Source: an uncultured Sutterella sp. (GTDB lineage Bacteria > Pseudomonadota > Gammaproteobacteria > Burkholderiales > Burkholderiaceae_F). From it: 32,264 nucleotides of DNA. Where the stretch lies: contig UPZS01000025.1 of NCBI GenBank assembly GCA_900538905.1, positions 1-32,264 of the forward strand, read 5' to 3'. The number at the start of each line of letters is the position of its first letter. Within the stretch, counting starts at the first letter, position 1. The position numbers were made by a program, and so were the translations under genes. The notes beneath the pieces are model-generated. The model searched no databases. It was not told the DNA's origin and saw nothing but the letters and a program-made list of their open reading frames with translations. Shown here one piece after another: positions 1 through 6,123 of this stretch.

Positions 1-156
1 ATTTGAGCTGTCAGACAATGTCGGCTCATCACTCGCTGTAGCGTTGTCTCGCAAACACTGATTCCAAAACGTCGCTTTGGGATGAGGGTACGAAAAATGG
101 ACCTGATAGATCGGCCCTGTTAGGGCACAATTTTGTCTATCAGGAGACTAAACCCC

Positions 157-459
157 ATGGCTTTTACTCGTCGTATTTTCACCAAAGAATTTCGTCTTAA
201 CGCAGCAAAACTTGTCGTCGACGAGCATCGTCCGGCTGTTGATGTGGCTCGTGAACTCGACATCAATCCCAAATCCTTGTATAGCTGGGTGCGCCAGTAT
301 CGCAGCGGATTGCTTCAAGCATCACTTGACGGCGAAGATTCCGTTAGTGCCGAGCAGGCAGAGATTGCGCGTTTGCGCTCCGAATTGCAGAAGTCCCGCG
401 CCGAGGTATTGCTGCTAAAAAAATTCGCGGCGTACCTCTCGAAAAACGGCCTTCAGTGA
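157..459 (+). CDS. IS3-family transposase OrfA (helix-turn-helix subunit)
   Basis: A 100-residue DNA-binding protein of the HTH_Tnp_1 type. It begins with a basic segment (TRRIFTKEFRLNAAKLV), then a helix-turn-helix at about residues 29-51 (AVDVARELDINPKSLYSWV), and a leucine-rich coiled coil at about 70-90 that would mediate OrfA/OrfAB multimerisation. ATG at 157 is chosen over the upstream TTG at 133 because AGGAGA at 143-148 is a good ribosome binding site for it. In this family OrfA binds the IS ends and modulates transposition. The run CTAAAAAAA places seven A residues at 417-423 in the phase needed for -1 slippage into the orfB frame. The stop codon overlaps the orfB start. Confidence 0.9.
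   Translation: MAFTRRIFTKEFRLNAAKLVVDEHRPAVDVARELDINPKSLYSWVRQYRSGLLQASLDGEDSVSAEQAEIARLRSELQKSRAEVLLLKKFAAYLSKNGLQ
417..423 (+). promoter_or_regulatory. A7 slippery site for programmed -1 frameshifting (OrfA to OrfAB)
   Basis: Seven consecutive A residues read as A-AAA-AAA in the orfA frame, the canonical X-XXY-YYZ arrangement. The -1 frame downstream is the orfB frame, and it is open without a stop from 423 through the GTG at 456. Slippage would therefore fuse nearly all of OrfA to OrfB, giving the OrfAB transposase known in the IS3 family. The site is seen in the sequence; its use is inferred. Confidence 0.75.
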
Positions 460-1358
460 GGTACGCCTTTATTCAAGCTTCCCTTGAGGATTCGGAACTC
501 AAAGATATCCCGATAGCCAAGCGTTGCGAGGTACTTGAGGTCAGTGTCAGCGGCTATCACGCATGGGTTAAGCGCCAGCGCATGCCTGTGAAGTGCAAGA
601 AGGTCATTTCCGATGAAACTGTGCTCAGACAAGCCAAAATCATCCGCAACGAGATGAAATACACCCCCGGGTACCGTCAAATGCACGCGCTCATGCGTCA
701 AAGAGGCGTTTGCATCGGAGTCAAGCGGCTCAGAGGCGTTTTGCGTGTCAACGGCATCATCGGGTACCGTCATTTCAAACGTACTGTCAAAACGACCGAC
801 AGCAATCACAACATGTTTGTCTATCCCAACCTCTTAGGGCGCGATTTTGCTCCCGGAACACTCAACAGAACATGGGTGAGCGACATCACGTACTTGCCCA
901 CGACCCAAGGATGGGGATTCTTGGCTACCATTTTGGATCTTGGGAGCCGCCGCATTCTGGGCTGGGCCATGGATACTTCGATGACGACCGATTTGGTCCT
1001 TAGGGCTCTCAATATGGCTGTACGTACGCGCGGTAGCAACGCTGTTGCGGGAACGATCATGCACTCGGATCGAGGCACGCAGTATTGTTCTGCTGCTTTC
1101 CAGAACCGACTTATGCAACTGGACATGAGGTGCTCCATGAGCGATGTGGGGCAATGCTGGGATAATGCGCCCGGTGAGTCAATCTGGAGCTCCCTCAAGC
1201 GTGAAACACTCATCGGTCGCAAACGCTTCGACAGCTATGAGCAGGCTGTTGTTACGGTTACTCGTTGGATAGAAACCTACAATACGATCCGTCCTCATTC
1301 GACCATCGGTATGCTGGCGCCTGTCAACTATGAAAAGCAGTTACTCGGGGTTTCCTGA
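456..1358 (+). CDS. IS3-family transposase OrfB (DDE integrase catalytic subunit)
   Basis: A 300-residue protein with an N-terminal HTH_21-like region (about 45-105) and an rve integrase core (about 135-290). The catalytic triad is visible: D143 in WVSDITYLP, D205 in MHSDRGTQYCS and E241 in DNAPGESIWSSLKRE. There are exactly 35 residues between the second Asp and the Glu, the DD(35)E spacing of the IS3 family. The catalytic residues and full length are intact, so the element could be active. The GTG start overlaps the orfA stop (GTGA), which would allow coupled reinitiation as well as synthesis of OrfAB by frameshift at 417-423. OrfB cuts and joins the IS ends, as part of the fusion protein. 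Confidence 0.93.
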   Translation: MRYAFIQASLEDSELKDIPIAKRCEVLEVSVSGYHAWVKRQRMPVKCKKVISDETVLRQAKIIRNEMKYTPGYRQMHALMRQRGVCIGVKRLRGVLRVNGIIGYRHFKRTVKTTDSNHNMFVYPNLLGRDFAPGTLNRTWVSDITYLPTTQGWGFLATILDLGSRRILGWAMDTSMTTDLVLRALNMAVRTRGSNAVAGTIMHSDRGTQYCSAAFQNRLMQLDMRCSMSDVGQCWDNAPGESIWSSLKRETLIGRKRFDSYEQAVVTVTRWIETYNTIRPHSTIGMLAPVNYEKQLLGVS

Positions 1359-1392
1359 GGGACTGCCTATAATGCTTGAACCTTCAGGTCCA

Positions 1393-1711
1393 AATTTCGC
1401 GCCCCACCCCAAGTGTTTGTGCGTGGTCTAGGTTTGGGGCGGTGACGTGGGGCAGGGGTAATTCCGTCTGTGATGGCAAAACGTTTTCGCTGGAAAACTG
1501 CTTTGGCTTCTTTTAGCGAGACTTGAGGGTAGGTGCCAAGAGTGCCATGGTAGCGACGACCGGCATGTTTGAAGTGGAAACTCCAACGAGCTCCTTCCTT
1601 GATGATAGATAAACCAGAAACGCCCCAGATGGGACGACTCTTCAGAGTGTTGTCTGAAGAGCGGATGAACGCGGCTAATTCCTGGGCGGAGGTGATGTAG
1701 GGGTTGGACAT
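1393..1711 (-). pseudogene. Truncated P4-type tyrosine integrase, N-terminal arm-binding fragment
   Basis: Reading leftward from ATG at 1711, about 106 residues belong to this gene before the frame runs into the IS and stops at 1367. The segment GLSIIKEGARWSFHF, then GRRYHGTLGTYPQVSLKEAK, follows the pattern of the DUF4102 arm-type DNA-binding domain of P4-like integrases: a GL.L.V...G.K.W.F.Y block, then LG.YP.VSL.EAR. The SAM-like and catalytic domains with the Arg-His-Arg-Tyr residues are absent, and the fragment ends where the IS3 element begins. The gene lies close downstream of the 3' end of tRNA-Leu and in the same direction, the usual int position of a tRNA-targeted island. A few residues before the IS (TPAPRHRPKPRPR) are atypical, so an earlier frameshift is possible. 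The 97 nt left of the IS are open in two minus frames but show no recognisable integrase motif. Confidence 0.6.
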
Positions 1712-1722
1712 GAAGCCCCCGT

Positions 1723-1740
1723 TTTTTTGTGTACCTTTTG
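1723..1740. repeat. 18-bp direct repeat, copy 1 (candidate integrase arm site)
   Basis: TTTTTTGTGTACCTTTTG, repeated exactly at 1788-1805, 65 bp away. The pair lies just upstream of the integrase fragment, between it and the tRNA gene. Position and spacing fit arm-type binding sites of a P4-like integrase, which would also allow autoregulation. The repeat is seen directly; the role is inferred. Confidence 0.5.
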
Positions 1741-1787
1741 GGGTTGAGTTTTGTGATTTTTCATCCCAAATTGTGCCCAACGAGGTG

Positions 1788-1805
1788 TTTTTTGTGTACC
1801 TTTTG
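1788..1805. repeat. 18-bp direct repeat, copy 2 (candidate integrase arm site)
   Basis: Exact second copy of the motif at 1723-1740, in the same orientation. Confidence 0.5.
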
Positions 1806-1888
1806 ACGGGTTTTTATTTCCGCCAAAATCCTCCGCCATCCTCCTGTAATTCGTTGATTTTAAAGGAAATTAATTTGTAACAAATAGC

Positions 1889-1917
1889 AAAAAACCTCCA
1901 GTTTCTCAACTGAAGGT
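1889..1917 (-). terminator. Rho-independent terminator of tRNA-Leu
   Basis: On the minus strand a 10-bp stem (ACCTTCAGTT with AACTGGAGGT, one wobble) closes a GAGA loop and is followed by a run of six T. It begins 10 nt beyond the CCA end of the tRNA and separates tRNA transcription from the integrase fragment. Confidence 0.85.
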
Positions 1918-1926
1918 CTTGCGAAT

Positions 1927-2011
1927 TGGTGCCCAAGACTGGACTCGAACCAGCATGCCTCTCGGCGCTGCGACCTGAACACAGTGCGTCTACCAATTTC
2001 GCCACTTGGGC
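1927..2011 (-). tRNA. tRNA-Leu (anticodon CAG)
   Basis: An 85-nt class II tRNA with encoded CCA. The acceptor stem GCCCAAG pairs perfectly with CTTGGGC, followed by discriminator A. The D-arm contains the conserved AATTGGTAGACGC typical of tRNA-Leu. The anticodon stem CTGTG/CGCAG (one G-T pair) encloses the loop TTCAGGT, giving anticodon CAG, which reads CUG. A variable arm is present, and the T-loop GGTTCGAGTCC is canonical. Its 3' end faces the integrase fragment, so it is the likely attachment site of an integrated element. Confidence 0.95.
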
Positions 2012-2031
2012 ACAAATTTTCTGAGACGCGA

Positions 2032-2060
2032 ATTATTACCAAACAGAATAAAAATGTCAA
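2032..2060 (-). promoter_or_regulatory. Sigma-70 promoter of tRNA-Leu
   Basis: On the minus strand a perfect -35 TTGACA (2055-2060) lies 16 nt upstream of TAATAAT (2032-2038). The expected start is about 10-15 nt before the tRNA, with a GC-rich stretch (TCGCGTC) in the discriminator region, as is common for stringently controlled stable-RNA promoters. Confidence 0.75.
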
Positions 2061-2084
2061 ACGATTTTCGAAAAAAATTTCTGC

Positions 2085-2109
2085 GAGCAATTTTTAGGAG
2101 AAATTGCTT
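2085..2109. other. Inverted repeat in the tRNA-Leu/rnr intergenic region
   Basis: GCAATTT (2087-2093) and AAATTGC (2101-2107) form a stem, extendable by two weaker pairs, around a 7-nt loop. On the minus strand a T-rich stretch follows about 10 nt later, but it is too far for a good terminator. It lies upstream of both the tRNA promoter and rnr. Function unknown. Confidence 0.35.
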
Positions 2110-2303
2110 GCTCAAAAGACTTGCCGACAGGCTCTGCGCCGCAACTGATCGGTCCGTTCAGATAGTCGGCATCGTCTTGTCAGAGTTCCGTCATTTTTCC
2201 TCAGGTATGATGCGCTTGATTCGAGGCCGACGAGAAGGATGTTGCCGATGCGTCTGCCGTTTTGTAGCCAATTGATGCTCCGAGAGCACATAGAGAATTC
2301 GAA

Positions 2304-4634
2304 ATGCAAAAGAAAGTTCACGAGAAACCCAGTCGATCCAAGGCATCTCCCGAAAAGAAGAAGCAGAACACCTCCAATTACGCCGACAGGGCATTTGTTC
2401 TTGCCCAAGGGGATTCTTTTTCCAAAACCGTCTTCACTAAGAGCTATCACGAAACGTTCGGTGTGACGCTTGCTGCGGCAAAGGAGGCTTTTGAAAGGCT
2501 TTTGGCAAGCGAAATCATTGCGCCGGCTCAGCAAGCCCGCCATTACACGCGTGGTCCCGGTATTTCAAAGCAAGAAGATCTTGTGCGTCTGGTCGGCAAT
2601 CGAACCGGCGAATTCAAGATCCGCAGTCTTAAGAATCCCGACAAGATTGTCGAAGGCGTTAAAAGTTCCAATCCGCACCACGGTTTGTTGCCGGGGGATG
2701 TTGTCTACGGCGCTTATGTCAACGACGACTACGGGTTTGCAGCTCGCATTCTGGTTAGCCGTGCACTGCGTGAGCCCGTTTGCACCATTAACTATGCAAA
2801 GTCGGCCGGCGTGGAAGGCTGCGGCTCTTCGTTTGTAAACCGTCTGGAAAAGAACGACGTCAATAAACTGCAGCAGCAGTTCTTCACGATGAAGATTGAC
2901 GAATCCTGTTGCAAGCCGTTTTCCGCCATTGTGCCGTTGACCGGTACGGTCGGACGCGTGATCGGCCCCATCGACTCCACGCAAAGCGAAATCGACATGA
3001 CGCTTGCTCGCCTCGGTATCCCGAGCGAATTTTCCGAGGAGGCACAGGCGCAGGCTCAGGCGCTGCCCGATGCGGTCGAAAGCGACAAGGAAATCGAGAA
3101 GAGAGTTGATCTTCGAGATGTTGGTCTCGTGACGATCGACGGCGAAGATGCCCGCGACTTTGACGATGCGGTATGGTGTGCGCCGCTCAATGACGGCGAA
3201 GGCGGTTGGCGCCTTTTGGTCGCCATTGCCGACGTAAGTCATTACGTCACGCCCGAAAGTCCGCTTGACGCCGATGCACAGCAACGTTGCACGAGCGTGT
3301 ACTTCCCGACGCGCGTGGTACCGATGTTGCCCGAGAAGCTCAGTAACGGCCTGTGTTCGCTCAATCCGGGAGTAGATCGCTGTTCGCTTGTCTGCGACAT
3401 GATCGTTTCGGAGAAGGGCGAGGTGACGGCTTATCAGTTCTATCCGGCACTGATTCGGTCCAAGGCGCGTCTTACCTATACGAGTGTCTGGAACGCGCTC
3501 AACGGCGACGTGCAGGACTTTTTGGTGCGCGGAGGCAACCTCACCGACATCAACAATCTCTACGCACTCTTTAAGGCGTTGCTTCAGGCCCGAGGTCGCC
3601 GAGGAGCTGCGGACTTTACGTCGGCCGAAACCGAAATCGTAACGGATCCGCAGACGCAGAAGATCGTGGCCATCCGCAAACGCGACCACAACGATGCGCA
3701 TCGTCTGATTGAGGAGTGCATGCTTGCGGCCAATGTGTGCGCCGCAGACTTCATCAGTCAGAACAAGGCCAAGAGCCTGTATCGCGTGCACGATGCGCCG
3801 CCGGCAGATCGGCTCGCCAATCTGCGTACGACGCTTGGCGCCTTCGGTCTTAAACTCTCGGGCGGAGGAAAGCCCACTCCTGCGGATTACGCCAAGGTGG
3901 CGCATGAAGCCGAAACGCTGCCGGCAGCCGAAGTCATCAATACGCTTTTGCTTCGCAGCATGCAGCGCGCTGTATACAGCCCCGACAAGAAGCCGCACTA
4001 CGGCCTCAATTACGACGCCTATACGCACTTCACTTCGCCGATTCGCCGTTATCCGGACTTGCTGGTGCACCGCACCATCCGCGCTATTTTGAAGGGCGAG
4101 CGCTACGAACCGGTGTTGGCGCAGGCGCCGCAGGAGCTGATGCAGGCACGCATGTCGGAGCTAGCGGCTGCTCAGGGCGAAAAAACAGCCAAGAAGAGCA
4201 AGGTTGACATGACCTGGGAAGTGCTCGGTTTGTTGACGTCGGCGGCAGAACGACGCGCCGACGACGCTTCTCGTGACATCGTCGCCTGGATGAAAGCCGA
4301 CTATATTTCCGGGTACCGCCGCAAGTGCTTTGAGGGTGTCATTACGGGCGCCAATCCTGCGGGCGTTTACGTTACGCTTACTGGCGTGTTCGTCGAAGGG
4401 TTCGTGCATGTCAGTCGTCTCAACAGCTGGGAGTATTTTTACTACGATGACAAAAAGATGCTTTTTGAAGCTGAATTCGGCTCCGAGCGCTATATGATCG
4501 GCGACAAAGTGACGGTGCGCGTGTTTGCCGCGAGCACGGAAACGCGCCGCATTGACTTTGAAATGGTGCAAAATCACACGGATAAACAACGCACCCGCAA
4601 CAATAAGAACAAAAAAACGAAGAGAAGATTCTAA
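2304..4634 (+). CDS. rnr: Ribonuclease R (3'-5' exoribonuclease)
   Basis: A 776-residue RNase II/R-family enzyme that degrades structured RNA processively from the 3' end in the cytoplasm. A basic N-terminus and a winged-helix-like region (about 30-105) precede cold-shock/OB domains. The RNB catalytic domain has the signature DGEDARDFDDAV at about 279-290, whose aspartates bind Mg. An S1 RNA-binding domain follows at about 676-755 (FEGVITGANPAGVYV), then a Lys/Arg-rich tail (756-776) typical of RNase R rather than RNase II. Length is normal. ATG at 2304 has only a weak AGAG upstream. A -10-like TATGAT is at 2206-2211, but no good -35 is visible. rlmB follows 2 nt after the stop, the common rnr-rlmB pair. 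Confidence 0.95.
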   Translation: MQKKVHEKPSRSKASPEKKKQNTSNYADRAFVLAQGDSFSKTVFTKSYHETFGVTLAAAKEAFERLLASEIIAPAQQARHYTRGPGISKQEDLVRLVGNRTGEFKIRSLKNPDKIVEGVKSSNPHHGLLPGDVVYGAYVNDDYGFAARILVSRALREPVCTINYAKSAGVEGCGSSFVNRLEKNDVNKLQQQFFTMKIDESCCKPFSAIVPLTGTVGRVIGPIDSTQSEIDMTLARLGIPSEFSEEAQAQAQALPDAVESDKEIEKRVDLRDVGLVTIDGEDARDFDDAVWCAPLNDGEGGWRLLVAIADVSHYVTPESPLDADAQQRCTSVYFPTRVVPMLPEKLSNGLCSLNPGVDRCSLVCDMIVSEKGEVTAYQFYPALIRSKARLTYTSVWNALNGDVQDFLVRGGNLTDINNLYALFKALLQARGRRGAADFTSAETEIVTDPQTQKIVAIRKRDHNDAHRLIEECMLAANVCAADFISQNKAKSLYRVHDAPPADRLANLRTTLGAFGLKLSGGGKPTPADYAKVAHEAETLPAAEVINTLLLRSMQRAVYSPDKKPHYGLNYDAYTHFTSPIRRYPDLLVHRTIRAILKGERYEPVLAQAPQELMQARMSELAAAQGEKTAKKSKVDMTWEVLGLLTSAAERRADDASRDIVAWMKADYISGYRRKCFEGVITGANPAGVYVTLTGVFVEGFVHVSRLNSWEYFYYDDKKMLFEAEFGSERYMIGDKVTVRVFAASTETRRIDFEMVQNHTDKQRTRNNKNKKTKRRF

Positions 4635-4636
4635 AA

Positions 4637-5374
4637 ATGCCCAAACAAGTCGTATTGGCAGGCTTTCACGCCGTAAATGCCAGAGCAAAACTCAATCCCG
4701 ACTCCATCCGCGTCGTCTACGTCGAAGCTTCGCGCCGCGACAAGCGCATGCAGCAATGCAAGGATCGTCTTGCGGCTGCCGGCGTCAAGGTCATGCAGGC
4801 CGACGCCAAGCGTCTGGAGGGTATGGCACCGGGCATTCCGCATCAGGGCATCGTGGCGCTTGCCGACGAGCTCAAACAGACGCTCGATTTCGACACGCTG
4901 CTTGACAGCATCACGCCGGACACGCTGCTGCTTGTTCTCGACGGCGTGACCGATCCGCGCAACTTCGGCGCCTGCCTGCGCGTGGCCGATGCCGCAGGTG
5001 TTCAGGCAGTGATTGCGCCGCGCGATCGTTCCGCTAGCTTTTCGCCTGCAGCCGCAAAGGCCGCAGCGGGAGCATGGGAAAGCGTCCCCGTTGTGACGGT
5101 CACCAATCTTGCCGCGAGCATCACCGAGCTTCGTGACGCCGGGGTTATGGTGGTCGGCACGGCCGGCGAAGCGCAAAAGACGATCTATGAATTTGATCAG
5201 AAGCGTGCTTTTGCCTGGGTGTTGGGCGCAGAAGGAGAGGGACTTCGTCAGCTCACGCGCAAGCGCTGCGACGAACTGGCCAAGATCCCCATGTTCGGGG
5301 CGGTCGACAGCCTCAACGTTTCGGTAGCCACCGGCGTTTGTCTCTTTGAGACTGTCCGTCAGCGTCAAAGCTGA
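4637..5374 (+). CDS. rlmB: 23S rRNA 2'-O-methyltransferase RlmB (Gm2251)
   Basis: A 245-residue SpoU/TrmH-type SPOUT methyltransferase that 2'-O-methylates G2251 in the 23S rRNA P-loop, using S-adenosylmethionine. An N-terminal substrate-binding domain (about 1-75, with AGFHAVNA and PHQGIVA) is followed by the knotted catalytic domain. Motif 1 is DPRNFGACLR (N109 region), motif 2 is LGAEGEGLRQLTRKRCDE, and motif 3 is IPMFGAVDSLNVSVATGV. All are intact and the length is typical. The gene starts 2 nt after rnr, so the two are cotranscribed and translation is probably coupled. A strong terminator follows at 5404-5441. Confidence 0.96.
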   Translation: MPKQVVLAGFHAVNARAKLNPDSIRVVYVEASRRDKRMQQCKDRLAAAGVKVMQADAKRLEGMAPGIPHQGIVALADELKQTLDFDTLLDSITPDTLLLVLDGVTDPRNFGACLRVADAAGVQAVIAPRDRSASFSPAAAKAAAGAWESVPVVTVTNLAASITELRDAGVMVVGTAGEAQKTIYEFDQKRAFAWVLGAEGEGLRQLTRKRCDELAKIPMFGAVDSLNVSVATGVCLFETVRQRQS

Positions 5375-5403
5375 TTAACCGATTTTTAGCAACGGTTAAA
5401 CAG

Positions 5404-5441
5404 AAGGCAGCGCTCTGGAGAATCCGGAGGCTGCCTTTTTT
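5404..5441 (+). terminator. Rho-independent terminator after rlmB
   Basis: AAGGCAGC (5404-5411) pairs with GCTGCCTT (5430-5437). Inside it CTCTGG pairs with CCGGAG around an AGAAT loop, and six T follow. A smaller stem, TTAACCG/CGGTTAA, sits directly after the rlmB stop (about 5376-5400). On the minus strand only a weak T-rich stretch follows, so use by the convergent ridA gene is less clear. Confidence 0.88.
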
Positions 5442-5459
5442 GCGAAAGCGGTGTGATGC

Positions 5460-5843
5460 TTATTTGGCGGGCATTTCGGCGACGGCTTCAATTTCGACGA
5501 GACAGCCGAAGTGCAGCGTCGTGGTCGAGACAATGACGCGGCCGGGCTTGTGTTCGCCGAAGAATGCGGCGTATTCCTCGTTGATCGGTCCCCAGTAGTT
5601 GACGTCCGGCGTGTAGATGCGGCAGAAGACGACATCGTTGGTGGTAACGCCTGCGGCATCAAGAACGCGTTTGACGTTGTTCAAAGCCAGACGGGTGTGC
5701 TCGCGGATGTCGCCCTTGCAGACTTCACGCGTATCCGGATCAATCGAGAGCTGCCCGGAAACGTAGAGCGTGCCGTTGGAGATGACGCCGGCGCTGTAGT
5801 GACCTTTGTTTTCGCCTTTGAAGTCGGGAGTGACGATCTGCAT
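5460..5843 (-). CDS. RidA/YjgF/UK114-family protein
   Basis: A 127-residue protein of the Rid superfamily; members are trimeric and the best studied hydrolyse reactive enamine/imine intermediates released by PLP enzymes. Visible features are an N-terminal HYSAGVISNGTLYVSGQL block, the helix ALNNVKRVLDAAG, and the C-terminal segment with a conserved-position Arg (PGRVIV) and VEIEAVA, where RidA binds the carboxylate of its substrate. The segment after the Arg (STTTLHFGC) departs from classical RidA (S.V.V..LP), so it may belong to another Rid subgroup with a different substrate. AGGAAC lies 8 nt upstream of the ATG. It faces the ABC transporter operon across a 276-nt intergenic region; any functional link is speculative. 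Confidence 0.9.
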   Translation of the reverse strand: MQIVTPDFKGENKGHYSAGVISNGTLYVSGQLSIDPDTREVCKGDIREHTRLALNNVKRVLDAAGVTTNDVVFCRIYTPDVNYWGPINEEYAAFFGEHKPGRVIVSTTTLHFGCLVEIEAVAEMPAK

Positions 5844-6018
5844 GGGAAAAGTTCCTTTGGTTGGGGTTTCTACAAGATAAGTCTGAGCGCGGCAAAAGTC
5901 GCGAACTAGTCAGCGGATTTTAAGATCACGAACGACAAGTTCCAGCAATCGGATCGAAGAGAGTCTTAGCTCGAGAGAAGAATCGAGCCGAGAGAACCGA
6001 AAAACTCGGCTTTCACTC

Positions 6019-6047
6019 TTGGAAAAGATAGCCTCAAACCTTACAAT
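6019..6047 (+). promoter_or_regulatory. Sigma-70 promoter of the BMP-type ABC transporter operon
   Basis: TTGGAA (6019-6024) and TACAAT (6042-6047) are separated by 17 nt, giving an expected start near 6054 and a leader of about 65 nt before the ATPase ATG at 6120. Confidence 0.6.
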
Positions 6048-6062
6048 TACGGCACCTTACGA

Positions 6063-6099
6063 CTTCGGCTGCACGATGCTGCAGATACCGAAGGTTTTT
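6063..6099 (+). promoter_or_regulatory. Leader hairpin followed by T-run, possible attenuator
   Basis: CTTCGG (6063-6068) pairs with CCGAAG (6088-6093) and CTGCA (6069-6073) pairs with TGCAG (6080-6084), with a three-base bulge; GTTTTT follows. The structure lies within the predicted leader of the ABC operon and resembles an intrinsic terminator with a short T-tract. Control by attenuation is inferred only. Confidence 0.4.
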
Positions 6100-6123
6100 G
6101 CGTTTTCAGAAGCCCTGCAATGA
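6076..6123 (+). CDS. Possible 15-codon upstream ORF overlapping the ABC ATPase start
   Basis: ATG at 6076 opens a 15-codon frame (MLQIPKVFAFSEALQ) whose TGA overlaps the ATPase start in an ATGA arrangement. Its first codons lie inside the leader hairpin. No good ribosome binding site precedes it, so translation is uncertain. If translated, it would couple leader structure to ATPase synthesis. Confidence 0.25.
   Translation: MLQIPKVFAFSEALQ

Larger units (their letters stand above)
98..1392 (+). mobile_element. IS3-family insertion sequence, apparently complete
   Basis: About 1.3 kb, bounded by inverted ends. The left end TGGACCTGA (98-106) matches the reverse complement of the right end at 1384-1392, and further scattered matches follow over the next 20 or so positions. 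Inside are two overlapping ORFs of IS3 type: an HTH OrfA and a DDE integrase OrfB. Immediately outside, the flanks also show partial inverted similarity (cgaaa at 91-95 against tttcg at 1395-1399), so the exact outer boundary could lie a few bases further out. No clear target-site duplication is seen (aaaaa on the left, aattt on the right). The element interrupts an integrase-like reading frame on the minus strand. A start with TGG is reminiscent of the IS2 group, but the subgroup is not certain. Confidence 0.85.

Noticed and set aside
93..97. Target-site duplication of the IS3 element
   Set aside because: Left flank aaaaa and right flank aattt do not match as a direct repeat of 3-5 bp.
1773..1780. 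GTGCCCAA near the integrase fragment, also present in the tRNA-Leu acceptor end (1929-1936), as an attachment-site repeat
   Set aside because: Only 8 bp and without extended identity on either side; too short to call an att duplication.
1814..2090. Short minus-strand frames covering the tRNA-Leu gene
   Set aside because: They run through the tRNA and its promoter and show no protein features.
2565..4070. A 501-codon open frame on the minus strand opposite rnr
   Set aside because: It lies wholly within the clear RNase R gene, and its sequence has no recognisable domain; the openness follows from codon bias of the sense strand.
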